Assembly: GCA_018056725.1 (NCBI GenBank)
Contig: JAGPFF010000011.1
Span: 1-58,417 of the forward strand
Reading direction: 5' to 3'
DNA length: 58,417 bases
Source: Anaerolineaceae bacterium
Lineage (GTDB): Bacteria > Chloroflexota > Anaerolineae > Anaerolineales > Anaerolineaceae
Shown here: positions 49,196 to 58,417 of the stretch, one piece after another
Layout: every line of letters starts with the position of its first letter
How positions within the stretch are numbered: position 1 is the first letter of the stretch
The notes under the pieces: model-generated
What the model was told of the DNA's origin: nothing
Database searches by the model: none
What the model saw: the letters and a program-made list of their open reading frames with translations, nothing else
Program-made: the position numbers and the translations under genes

Positions 49196-50683
49196 ATGAA
49201 CCAATCCACATCACAACCGGTACGCGTCAGATTTGCCCCTTCCCCAACCGGGCATATGCATCTTGGCAGTGCTCGAACCGCACTTTATGATTATCTGATC
49301 GCCAAAAAAACTGGTGGAAAATTCATCTTAAGAATTGAAGACACCGATGTTAAACGATACGTTCCAGGAGCGGAAGAAGAGCTGATCACTGGTTTACGAT
49401 GGCTGGGATTGGAGTATGACGAGGGTCCGGATATTGGTGGACCTTACGGCCCTTACCGGCAGTCAGAGCGGAAAGAGATCTATTTTGACTATGCCAGAAA
49501 ATTAGTTGAAGCGGGCAGTGCTTATTTTTGTTTTTGTACCCCGGAACGATTAAATCACATGCGCGAAGAACAACAAAGGCGGAAAGAACCTCCGCATTAT
49601 GATGGAACCTGCCGTGGGATTCCACTGGAAGAGGCGGAAAAAAGAATCCATCAGGGTGAGAAATTCGTCATCCGATTCAAAACGCCAAGGAGTGGTTCCA
49701 CTACGGTAACAGATCTCTTGCGTGGCGAAATAACCGTTGAAAACCACACGCTGGATGATGCCATACTGGTCAAATCAGATGGTTGGGCACTTTATCACCT
49801 GGCGGCAATGGTCGACGATCATCTTATGAAGATCACGCACGTGATTCGCGGTTCGGAATGGCTGCCATCTCTTCCACTTCACGCCTTAATTTGCCGGGCT
49901 TTTGGGTGGCAGGAACCTGTTTGGATCCATTTGTCCGTCTTTCTAAAACCAAGTGGTAAAGGGAAAATGAGTAAGCGAGAATCTGCAGATTTACTAAAAG
50001 ATGGTTACTCCATTTTTGTAAAAGATTTAAGAGATTTGGGCTACACCCCTGAAGCTGTGGTGAATTGGGTGGCATTGATGGGTTGGAGTTATGATGATCA
50101 TACTGAATTTTTCACTCTGGATGATCTGATCGAAAAATTTAATTTAGAGCATCTCAATCCATCACCTGCAGCGATCAATTTTTCAAAACTGGATCACTTT
50201 AATGGACTTCATATTCGCAATTTATCCGATACAGAATTAGCACGGCGAATTGCACCTTTCTTTGAACGAGAAAACATTCCTGTAGATATTGAAAAATTGA
50301 TCCGGATCGCTCCAATTCTGAAAGAAAGAATCGCTACTTTGGATGACGCTGTCCCAATGGCTGCCTTTTTCTTCAAGGAAGAAGTGAAATATAGTTATGA
50401 AGAGATGATTCCAAAGGGATTATCTCCTGATCAAGTGAAACAAATTCTGAAGGATAGCTATCAAATCCTGTCAAATTTACCGGAACTGAAAGTGGAACTG
50501 GCTGAACCTCCCATGCGTTCCTATGTGGAGTCTTCGGGATTTAGCGCCAGTCAGGTCTTTGGGATATTACGGGTAGCCGTGACGGGGCAAAAAATTAGCC
50601 CGCCTTTATTTGAAAGCATGGAAATTATTGGCATGGAAAAGGTGCTGGAAAGAATTGAGAAAGCAATCCACCTTATTAGTTAA
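49196..50683 (+). CDS. gltX: Glutamyl-tRNA synthetase
   Basis: A 495-residue class I synthetase. The HIGH-type motif is FAPSPTGHMHLGSARTAL and the KMSKS-type motif is GKGKMSKRES. The intervening zinc-binding-like region has YFCFCTPERL but no second cysteine pair in the usual place. The C-terminal helical anticodon-binding part is of full length. An AAGGAG site lies just before the ATG. It probably rides at the end of the mre transcript, and a large hairpin follows. Whether it charges only tRNA-Glu or also tRNA-Gln cannot be told from sequence. Confidence 0.96.
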   Translation: MNQSTSQPVRVRFAPSPTGHMHLGSARTALYDYLIAKKTGGKFILRIEDTDVKRYVPGAEEELITGLRWLGLEYDEGPDIGGPYGPYRQSERKEIYFDYARKLVEAGSAYFCFCTPERLNHMREEQQRRKEPPHYDGTCRGIPLEEAEKRIHQGEKFVIRFKTPRSGSTTVTDLLRGEITVENHTLDDAILVKSDGWALYHLAAMVDDHLMKITHVIRGSEWLPSLPLHALICRAFGWQEPVWIHLSVFLKPSGKGKMSKRESADLLKDGYSIFVKDLRDLGYTPEAVVNWVALMGWSYDDHTEFFTLDDLIEKFNLEHLNPSPAAINFSKLDHFNGLHIRNLSDTELARRIAPFFERENIPVDIEKLIRIAPILKERIATLDDAVPMAAFFFKEEVKYSYEEMIPKGLSPDQVKQILKDSYQILSNLPELKVELAEPPMRSYVESSGFSASQVFGILRVAVTGQKISPPLFESMEIIGMEKVLERIEKAIHLIS

Positions 50684-50697
50684 CTGAAAGAGAAAAT

Positions 50698-50753
50698 TAA
50701 AAATAAGTCTGAGATGATGGACGAAAGTCACTACAATCTCAGACTTATTTTTA
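50698..50753. terminator. Large bidirectional hairpin between gltX and tRNA-Pro
   Basis: An 18-bp perfect stem (50698-50715 with 50736-50753) encloses 20 bases that can form a small inner GAC-GAAA-GTC hairpin with a GNRA-type loop. Both outer edges are A/T rich, so it could stop transcripts from gltX on one strand and tRNA-Pro on the other. Confidence 0.75.
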
Positions 50754-50767
50754 TAAAGTTGTTTCTG

Positions 50768-50842
50768 TCGGGGCGAAAGGATTTGAACCTTCGACCTCTT
50801 GCACCCCATGCAAGCGCGCTAGCCGGGCTGCGCCACGCCCCG
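50768..50842 (-). tRNA. tRNA-Pro (anticodon GGG)
   Basis: On the minus strand, acceptor CGGGGCG pairs with CGCCCCG; the anticodon stem CTTGC/GCAAG encloses ATGGGGT, giving anticodon GGG for codon CCC. The T arm has GGTTCAAATCC. The discriminator is A and CCA is not encoded. The 280 bases between it and the methyltransferase gene at 51124 contain no gene, only a terminator hairpin. Confidence 0.96.
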
Positions 50843-51004
50843 AACAGTGCAAAATTATATCCTGAATCAGATGATTTGACAATGCGTTTATGCTCCAGGA
50901 ATTTGCAGCAAATTTACGTTCTTTTCCTCGGAAACGAGGATTGATTAATGAAATTGAAATAAATCAATAGTATGAATTTTGGGCAGGTGGATTGTGAAAT
51001 CAAG

Positions 51005-51058
51005 AGAAAAGAAAAAGCCGAAAGGGATCAATGAGAGCAACAATGTATTTCGGCTTTT
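51005..51058 (-). terminator. Probable terminator of the radical SAM cassette
   Basis: An 11-bp inverted repeat (51013-51023 with 51048-51058, core AAAAGCCGAAA) with a 24-base loop. On the minus strand it runs into a T-rich stretch, 66 bases after the methyltransferase stop. The long loop makes it a weaker example than the others in the window. Confidence 0.6.
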
Positions 51059-51123
51059 CCGGAAATTATTTTAACCCATCGATCCTTTTGAAAAAAGTGA
51101 TCAAAGACCTGAACAATCATTAT

Positions 51124-51867
51124 TTATGACGGTTTTTTTGTGATGAGATAAAAAGTAGGTATCCAGAGAATTCTGGTACCTGCCTGCCAGGACTCAGAAT
51201 CGAGTTTCTTATACTCTTCGATCTTTGATTTTGAAAGCCTGTGCTGAACGTCCTCGGCGATTGTTGCCCATTCTGTTTCCCACCATTCTGGCATCGCGCC
51301 ACAGGTTTGCTCATAGCCTGAAATACCGATCCGTGTGTCAACAAAACCGGTATTGAAGGCTAGAGAAGAAAGCTGGCGCCCAATCCTCGGGTTGACTCCC
51401 TGGTCAATCAGTGCTTGATTTTGGAGCGCCCCCAATTGATCAAGTGGGGGCGGGTAATCTATCCGTGCTTGATAATCTGGCTCCGCAAAGGCGATAAAAA
51501 CGCCATTGGGTTTAAGGACGCGATGGACTTCCTTGAACAGATCGGTTGGTGAGGTGATCCAGAGCAGGAGATAATGGCAAAAAACGATGTCAAAGCAAGA
51601 AGTTGAAAATGGCAAGTAATAACCATCTGCGTTGGCAATTAATAAATTATGATAATTGCGCATAGACATTTCACATCGAGAAATATCAATATCCACGCCA
51701 AGAGTCCTGCAGTGGCAAAGGTTAAAAAAGTCTTCCGCTATTACACCGCTGCCACAGCCAATTTCAAGCGTGATAGCTTCATTAGGGATGGCTACGCTTT
51801 TGATGAGGTAATCCCTCAATGATTTTGTCCAACGAGCCTGGTCGAAAAACCTGGCGTGCCAATCCAT
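51124..51867 (-). CDS. SAM-dependent methyltransferase of the radical SAM cassette
   Basis: A 247-residue class I methyltransferase. Motif I is TLEIGCGSGVIAEDFF near residue 33, the acidic residue after strand 2 is in LGVDIDISRCE, motif IV is CFDIVFCHYLLLW, and KEVHRVLKPNGVFIAF follows as in type 11 enzymes. Its ATG is five bases after the stop of the degenerate radical SAM gene and has no ribosome site of its own, so translation is coupled to it. The last gene of the cassette, it may add a methyl group to the modified product or its tail. The substrate is unknown. Confidence 0.87.
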   Translation of the reverse strand: MDWHARFFDQARWTKSLRDYLIKSVAIPNEAITLEIGCGSGVIAEDFFNLCHCRTLGVDIDISRCEMSMRNYHNLLIANADGYYLPFSTSCFDIVFCHYLLLWITSPTDLFKEVHRVLKPNGVFIAFAEPDYQARIDYPPPLDQLGALQNQALIDQGVNPRIGRQLSSLAFNTGFVDTRIGISGYEQTCGAMPEWWETEWATIAEDVQHRLSKSKIEEYKKLDSESWQAGTRILWIPTFYLITKKPS

Positions 51868-51872
51868 TGGTA

Positions 51873-53045
51873 TTATGCCTGGAGGTATAGTTTTCGATTA
51901 GCAGAAACCGTCATCCAGCTATCCCGCAATAAGTTCCCCAGATAATGAGTGTTTCCCTGCGTCGGAAGAACATCTCCGTCTGGTTCTACATAAAGCCAGG
52001 ATCGTCCAGCACCTCGAATGCTGCTTGTCTCTGCTTCCAGTTCAATATTTACGGGGTTAATTTCTGAATAGGGGACAGGGAGGTCATAGACCAGGGAAAA
52101 TCCTTTGACAGCGCACAACCTGCTGGCTTCTGAAAGGTGTGTCTCAAACTCTTTATTTATGGCACTAAGAGAAATATTCTTAACTCCCAGTTTGGCTAGC
52201 TGATCCATCAGATTAGGGATGTGATCCTTTGTCTCATGATTAATAATCAAATGAACCGTTAGATGGATATCCTCGTTAACGATATCACGGATGGCTTCCA
52301 GAGATTCTTCCTCGAATGGATGGAAAACGAGCATGATATGGTCAAGACCAGACAGAAGAAGGGAATGTAAATAGTCCCGGTTGGATAAACGAAAACCATC
52401 GGTGATTAATCCTGTCACCTGACCTTGATTTTCAGCAAACTGGATCAATTCTACTAAATCCGGACGCATTGTTGGTTCACCACCGGTGAAAACGATGTGA
52501 GGAATTCCCCACTCCCAGGATTTTTTCAAAATCAATTGCCACTCCTCTGTATCCAGAGTCCGATCAACTCGTTTTACAGGGCTATAAAAATCTGAAAGCT
52601 CACCAGGCGTCTGATAAGTAAGCGCGCAATCCAGGCGCAGGGGGATTCCTGTTCCTGCCGAATGCCTTGGCGCTCGCTCCATATCCAGAAAAGTTTCCGG
52701 GTCAAGGTCCGGGGTTCTCATCAGGGTGTCGATGCGAATCTTCAAATCCTCAATATCCTGGCGGGCAACATCCGCATTGACCTGATATCGTTTGCAGATC
52801 TGCTCCACTATGGCAGACTGATCCATCTGTTTGATCAGGTAATAGGCAATTTCAGCCGCAGTTGGATTGAGGTGCAGTATGGTGGAGGCGTTTAGAATTA
52901 ATAAACCTTCTCCATTTTCTTCAATGCGGAGATGAAGTCGGTTGGGTTTGCCATCAATTTCGACGATCGATTGAACCATCTGAGGTGGAAGAGGTTGTGG
53001 CGTGAAAAATATTTTATCCAAAAGGGTTTTTACTCTGGCTTTCAT
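51873..53045 (-). CDS. Degenerate radical SAM paralogue (pseudo-enzyme) with PqqD-like N-terminus
   Basis: A 390-residue homologue of the gene just upstream. Residues 35-110 are a PqqD-like peptide-binding domain (LHLRIEENGEGLLILNAS, LHLNPTAAEIAYYLI). The radical SAM barrel keeps IPHIVFTGGEPTMRPDLVEL and GLITDGFRL, but where the active paralogue has RCNNACAHCYNG this one has QTPGELSDFYSP: all three cluster cysteines are Thr146, Leu150 and Phe153. The SPASM region (LYVEPDGDVLPTQ) also lacks its cysteines, and the last 60 residues of the paralogue are missing. Only three scattered cysteines remain. It probably binds the peptide or the active enzyme rather than doing catalysis. It overlaps the active gene by four bases. 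Confidence 0.88.
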   Translation of the reverse strand: MKARVKTLLDKIFFTPQPLPPQMVQSIVEIDGKPNRLHLRIEENGEGLLILNASTILHLNPTAAEIAYYLIKQMDQSAIVEQICKRYQVNADVARQDIEDLKIRIDTLMRTPDLDPETFLDMERAPRHSAGTGIPLRLDCALTYQTPGELSDFYSPVKRVDRTLDTEEWQLILKKSWEWGIPHIVFTGGEPTMRPDLVELIQFAENQGQVTGLITDGFRLSNRDYLHSLLLSGLDHIMLVFHPFEEESLEAIRDIVNEDIHLTVHLIINHETKDHIPNLMDQLAKLGVKNISLSAINKEFETHLSEASRLCAVKGFSLVYDLPVPYSEINPVNIELEAETSSIRGAGRSWLYVEPDGDVLPTQGNTHYLGNLLRDSWMTVSANRKLYLQA

Positions 53046-54406
53046 AGCTGCCTCCTGACCTGTAAAAAAGAGTCACTTTCTGTCTCAAAAGTGAGTGGAC
53101 ATCCACCACCACAATCACTGCGAATCAGGCAATTCGAACACTTCTCAGGCAAATTTTTACGTCCACGTAGTTGAACACACAGATCATGGTTCCAAATTTT
53201 CTCCCAGGGATCGGTAAGAATATTACCAACCGAAGAATAATAAGACTGGCAGGGTAAAACACTGCCATCCGGTTCAAGGCACATATTATAGAGGGCAGCA
53301 GAACATCCTTTAATGCCCAAGTTAAATTCGACGGGGTCGAAATGGCAGTATTGAGTGGGCGTATACCAGATTAGTTTCTGATGATGCCTGGCGGTAATTT
53401 CTTGTGCTGCGGTTAATAGCGGTTGAAGATCCTCATCCTTTAAGCCAGTACCAACTGTTTTCCCCTTACCGCTATAAATTAAAGCATTTAAACCCACTGT
53501 TGGAACACCTAATTGAGCCAGGAATTCTATGGTCTCCGGAATGGAATGTTGATTTAGGGTAAGCATTGTTGTGTTTGTCATTAAAAACATTTTGGTCTTA
53601 AGAACATTTTTTATTCCTGCAACGGTTTCTTCCCAGGCTCCGTCATGCATGACCATAGTGTTGTGGATTTCGGGATTATGGGACTCCAGAGTGATCTGAA
53701 CATGGTCCAGACCAGCGTCTAAAAGGCTGCGGACGAAGTTATCATTAGCTAGAAGGCGTCCATTTGTATTCAGCCCGGTAATCTGACCATTTTCTTCGGC
53801 ATGATGAATGAGTTCAGCTAAATCCTGACGCAAAGTAGGCTCACCACCGGTAAAGACGATATGCGGAATTCTTAGCTCCCACAGGCGATCTATAATCTTG
53901 AACCACTCTCCGGTGGTAAGCTCAGGAAAACTTCGTGACCGTCCATTGTAACAATGAGCGCAGGCATTATTACAACGGTAGGTCAGGGCAATATCCATAC
54001 GGTAAGGTGCGCTGAGATTAACCGTAAAAGGTAGACTGGTTTCGACATCCAAATCACAGATGGGGCAAACTTTCTCATCGAGTAAATCCCGGAGAGAATC
54101 GGCATAGTGGCGGTAATCCTCCAAGAGGATATTCTTTGGAATGTCAAAACTGTTCGCAAGGGCTTTTGCGGCTTCTTCCTGTGAAAAATTATGTAACATG
54201 TAGAATGCCATTTTTGCTGCACTGGGATTTAGGTGATAAACCTGATTGGCATTCACAATTAATAAACCTGATTCGTCTGGATCAAGGCGCAAATGGACGC
54301 GGGAATTTGAAAGACCATGATTCCAGTGGAAATGATAAAGACCCTGTTCAGGTTTGGGAATTGGTTTCCTTGGTCGAGCAGCAATTAGCCTGTTGAGAGG
54401 AGTCAT
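53042..54406 (-). CDS. Radical SAM/SPASM peptide-modifying enzyme with PqqD-like N-terminal domain
   Basis: A 454-residue enzyme. Residues 35-115 are PqqD-like (VHLRLDPDESGLLIVNA, YHLNPSAAKMAFYML) and end in a CPIC pair (C114, C117). The radical SAM motif CNNACAHC holds C145, C149 and C152, GGEP is at 187-190, and SPASM cysteines are C368, C376, C386, C410, C423, C426, C432 and C436 for auxiliary clusters. Such enzymes make thioether or C-C links in ribosomally made peptides. The ATG at 54406 is used; the longer frame to 54484 is only an antisense-like reading of the Cys-Ala codons upstream. It begins 17 bases after the DUF2207 gene. Confidence 0.92.
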   Translation of the reverse strand: MTPLNRLIAARPRKPIPKPEQGLYHFHWNHGLSNSRVHLRLDPDESGLLIVNANQVYHLNPSAAKMAFYMLHNFSQEEAAKALANSFDIPKNILLEDYRHYADSLRDLLDEKVCPICDLDVETSLPFTVNLSAPYRMDIALTYRCNNACAHCYNGRSRSFPELTTGEWFKIIDRLWELRIPHIVFTGGEPTLRQDLAELIHHAEENGQITGLNTNGRLLANDNFVRSLLDAGLDHVQITLESHNPEIHNTMVMHDGAWEETVAGIKNVLKTKMFLMTNTTMLTLNQHSIPETIEFLAQLGVPTVGLNALIYSGKGKTVGTGLKDEDLQPLLTAAQEITARHHQKLIWYTPTQYCHFDPVEFNLGIKGCSAALYNMCLEPDGSVLPCQSYYSSVGNILTDPWEKIWNHDLCVQLRGRKNLPEKCSNCLIRSDCGGGCPLTFETESDSFLQVRRQL

Positions 54407-54423
54407 AAAAACGCCTGGTTTCT

Positions 54424-56148
54424 TTAGCGACCACCACCTGCGCAAGCGCAGGCGCATCCAGCGCACGCACAAGCGCAAGCACATGAGTGCCCACCTCCAC
54501 CTCCAGACGACCCGCTGCGATAAGTGGAAGGAGGAGGTGGCGGATTTGTAACGTTGGTCACCGCACCGGAAAAACCGGGCAGATTACCTAACACATTCGA
54601 AGCAAAGGAAGATACGCTGTTCACTACCGAGGCTGCAAATGCCGATCCGGGCATTTTGGGGAGAGAGATGGTACTCGGAATACTGGGTTTTGCCGTGGGG
54701 GTTCCTGTACTGACCGGCTGAACGGTTGAAGTTGCCGGTCTGGGTACCGAGGGATCGTACCTCCACCACCATGTGGGGGTTGGAATGAGCACAGGACCAC
54801 TGAAAACTTCCTGAGTACGGTCTTCATATTTTTTGTCCAACATGGTCCAATCCATCACTTCCTCATATACCTGGGCTTTTACTTCAGGGGTCGCAGCTTC
54901 TTCCACTTGAGACCAGGCGCGTTTCATGATTTCCTCATAATAGGCAATCGTCTCTTTTCGGCTGAAACCCTTCATTTTCTCAGTTACACTCTTTATGAGA
55001 TTGACCATCGTGATCTGAAGCGCTTTTTTCCGGTCATTCCCCTTTAAGTTGAACGATTTAACGAATTCTTCCTCATAGGGATACAGGTCAGATGGTAAGG
55101 GATCAGCAGGTTTGATGTCGAGGGGATCTTTTGAAATGACCTCTGCGGCATTTTTCTTTAAAACCGAGAATAGAATCATCGTGAAGACCTTGTCCATTGG
55201 TTGTTCCATCAGGACAGCGGCTTCGACGGCGGTAAGACCACGTTTTACCCCATTTCCCTCGATCATGATTTTAGGCGGCAGATATTTTAATTTCCGTTTT
55301 TTTGCCCCTACTGTTGCTGAATAGATCATCAAGGCAAAGAAAAGAATGAAACCGAGACAAAAAATGATCGGACAGATATTGTCGATGTTGATGGTGAATC
55401 CAGAAGCCGGTGGGGTTTGTTCGGAAGGGGGAACATAAGGTTCGGTTACGATAACGCCTGGATCCAAATACCGGGAGGGGAAACTGGCGCCAAATGAGTA
55501 TTGCGTATACACATTTGCCTGATCCGAAACCCAGGTGTAAAAAATACGACCATCCTCCATGATCATCGATTCAGGTTCTGAGGCTCCAGGCCAGTATTCA
55601 GGAGCATAATACCGTCCTTCATTTAGCTGTACCCCGGGTGGAAGGAGTATTGTCATTTGGTAATTCGTGGAGCCATTGATATATTGGCTCCCGAACCAAC
55701 TTGGCCAAAATACAAGTGATGCATACTCTTCACTTTCCTGCTGGCTGACCGGGTAGAGAACATCGTCTACACCGGAGATGTAAACATGCAAAGTGCCGCT
55801 TCCGCCAGGAGGAATCGTTTCGTTTTGCAGATAAACTGATATTCCCGGCTGAACATAATCAGAGTCGGTAAACTTCTTTAGAGGTTTGCCATCAAGTTCC
55901 GCGGTGATCGATTTTAAATCGTAATTGTAATTTGGCAACCCTATATCTACGATGTCAATATCATGGGCACCTTGTGCATTGACCATTTTCATCGTGTATT
56001 CGATATCGATTGAGCCATCTTTATTAATTTTGACCACGACAGCTTGTTCAGGTACCTCAAAAAGGTAATCCTGCGCAAATACCGGGTAAGTACTACCCGC
56101 CAGCATGATGATGACGAGAAATACACTTAAGTATCGTAATACCTTCAT
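54424..56148 (-). CDS. DUF2207 membrane protein with C-terminal Cys-Ala tail, candidate substrate of the radical SAM enzyme
   Basis: A 574-residue protein. A signal peptide (hydrophobic core YLSVFLVIIMLAG, likely cut after VFA) leads to an external DUF2207 domain of about 230 residues. One helix follows (ICPIIFCLGFILFFALMIYS), then a cytosolic helical domain with KMKGFSRKETIAYYEEIMK. A proline/serine/glycine linker comes next, then a tail in which Cys alternates with Ala: cysteines 556, 558, 560, 562, 565, 567, 569, ending Gly-Gly-Gly-Arg. DUF2207 proteins are of unknown function. The tail plus the adjacent PqqD-radical SAM genes make it the likely modification target. The topology would put the tail in the cytosol, where the enzymes are. 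Confidence 0.87.
   Translation of the reverse strand: MKVLRYLSVFLVIIMLAGSTYPVFAQDYLFEVPEQAVVVKINKDGSIDIEYTMKMVNAQGAHDIDIVDIGLPNYNYDLKSITAELDGKPLKKFTDSDYVQPGISVYLQNETIPPGGSGTLHVYISGVDDVLYPVSQQESEEYASLVFWPSWFGSQYINGSTNYQMTILLPPGVQLNEGRYYAPEYWPGASEPESMIMEDGRIFYTWVSDQANVYTQYSFGASFPSRYLDPGVIVTEPYVPPSEQTPPASGFTINIDNICPIIFCLGFILFFALMIYSATVGAKKRKLKYLPPKIMIEGNGVKRGLTAVEAAVLMEQPMDKVFTMILFSVLKKNAAEVISKDPLDIKPADPLPSDLYPYEEEFVKSFNLKGNDRKKALQITMVNLIKSVTEKMKGFSRKETIAYYEEIMKRAWSQVEEAATPEVKAQVYEEVMDWTMLDKKYEDRTQEVFSGPVLIPTPTWWWRYDPSVPRPATSTVQPVSTGTPTAKPSIPSTISLPKMPGSAFAASVVNSVSSFASNVLGNLPGFSGAVTNVTNPPPPPSTYRSGSSGGGGGHSCACACACAGCACACAGGGR
54439..54483 (-). repeat. Cys-Ala codon repeat in the DUF2207 tail
   Basis: Forty-five bases of alternating Cys (mostly TGC) and Ala (mostly GCT/GCC/GCG) codons encode residues 556-570, with one Gly breaking the alternation into four and three Cys units. 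The wobble bases vary from unit to unit, so the repeat is kept at protein level rather than being a recent DNA expansion. Confidence 0.85.
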
Positions 56149-56188
56149 AAGATCCCTCCAGATTCTGGAATGGTCTGGAAAAATACGA

Positions 56189-56542
56189 TTACCACTTAGG
56201 TTCCTCGGTTAATTGATAGGTCGTGTGGCAATAAGGACAGGTTACCATAGGAGCACCAGCGACCATGCTAATATTTTCAGAGGTTAATGTACCGCCACAT
56301 GATTTACACTTTAATGTATCCATGTTTACATTACCCGGGAGATCAACATTAAGGGTTACGTTGGTTGTTGGTGTGACTGGTTTTCGGCGAGCTGCAAAGT
56401 AAATAATCACCAGACCAACGATGATCAAGAAAGCGCCCACCCAAAGCCAGGATGTATTACCGGTGGGATCCGTTGCTCCTATAACCATTAATGCCCCGAA
56501 GAGAATCAAGAGCCCTGCACCAATATAGGCAACTGTTTTCAT
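56189..56542 (-). CDS. Small membrane protein with C-terminal zinc ribbon
   Basis: A 117-residue protein with two hydrophobic helices (IGAGLLILFGALMVIG and LWVGAFLIIVGLVIIYF), a basic turn (AARRK), a strand-rich linker, and a zinc ribbon made of CKSCGG and CPYCHT. The ATG at 56542, with GGAGG four bases before it, is preferred to an upstream start at 56596 that would add a non-hydrophobic leader. It is 40 bases before the DUF2207 gene in the same direction and probably opens the cassette. No function is recognised. Confidence 0.8.
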   Translation of the reverse strand: MKTVAYIGAGLLILFGALMVIGATDPTGNTSWLWVGAFLIIVGLVIIYFAARRKPVTPTTNVTLNVDLPGNVNMDTLKCKSCGGTLTSENISMVAGAPMVTCPYCHTTYQLTEEPKW

Positions 56543-56646
56543 CCGTCCTCCGATATGCCGCAAAAAATTTGGTTGTTGAATGCTGCGAGAAAACACATTA
56601 TTATTTTATATTAGAATGATTCAAAAAGAAGGAAACAAAAGGATGA

Positions 56647-58417
<1,771 letters not shown>

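Noticed and set aside
54439..54483. Cys-Ala repeat as a sequencing or slippage artefact
   Set aside because: Synonymous codons differ between units and the frame ends in a proper stop, which random slippage would not give.
54407..54484. Longer start for the radical SAM enzyme, overlapping the DUF2207 tail
   Set aside because: The extra residues (Arg, Leu, Trp and Cys rich) are just the other frame of the Cys-Ala codons; the PqqD family N-terminus fits the ATG at 54406.

Overview
The window looks like chromosome from an anaerobic, fermentative bacterium, most likely Chloroflexota (class Anaerolineae). This is inferred from gene content only: a transaldolase/phosphoglucose-isomerase fusion, a SufR-controlled suf operon with SufU and a Rieske protein, a very large [NiFe]-hydrogenase locus, a rod-shape mre operon, and a DUF2207 protein with a Cys-Ala tail. 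There is no rRNA, CRISPR array, insertion sequence or phage gene. Both ends cut genes: the 5' end of the TAL/PGI gene and the 3' end of ligA.

Layout. 1-6.7 kb: sugar metabolism (PGI part, ROK fructokinase), an AONS/KBL-type PLP synthase, DegV, a CorA-type Mg transporter, and a MIP18/DUF59 protein with SufR. 6.8-12.9 kb: sufC-B-D, a small unknown gene, sufS-sufU-Rieske, behind a near-consensus promoter divergent from sufR and closed by a strong terminator. 12.9-14.4 kb: PIG-L deacetylase and a methyltransferase on their own promoter. 14.4-34.4 kb (minus strand): a 20-kb hydrogen-metabolism locus. In transcription order it holds DRTGG, CBS-HATPase, DRTGG and PHP regulators; NuoE-like HndA, HATPase, HndB, HndC; a second NuoE/NuoF pair; a HoxU/NuoG hybrid; HoxY and HoxH; a terminator; maturation protease; formate/nitrite channel; a cyclic-nucleotide-domain protein; hypA-B-F-C-D-E. 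34.4-35.9 kb: hisS, tRNA-His and a terminator.

35.9-43.2 kb (minus strand): two single-domain response regulators, a hybrid histidine kinase, a threonine-synthase-like enzyme fused to a receiver domain, and an EamA exporter. The last three overlap by 1 and 4 bases. 43.3-50.7 kb: tRNA-Gly, mreB-C-D, PBP2, rodA, gltX, then a large hairpin and tRNA-Pro. 51-56.6 kb (minus strand): a zinc-ribbon membrane protein, a DUF2207 membrane protein ending in alternating Cys-Ala, a radical SAM/SPASM protein with a PqqD-like domain, a paralogue that has lost every cluster cysteine, and a methyltransferase. ligA begins after that.

How it fits together. The suf genes build Fe-S clusters, needed in large numbers by the hydrogenase complex encoded next door, and the Hyp proteins and protease mature its [NiFe] site. 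The complex appears to have two flavin (NuoF) modules on one [NiFe] core, as expected for an electron-bifurcating or confurcating enzyme, but with a second, partly degenerate module. The two most novel-looking systems are (i) the DUF2207 / radical SAM / pseudo-radical-SAM / methyltransferase cassette, which looks like a peptide-modification system acting on the C-terminal tail of a membrane protein, and (ii) the two-component cluster whose only enzymatic output is a PLP enzyme carrying its own receiver domain.
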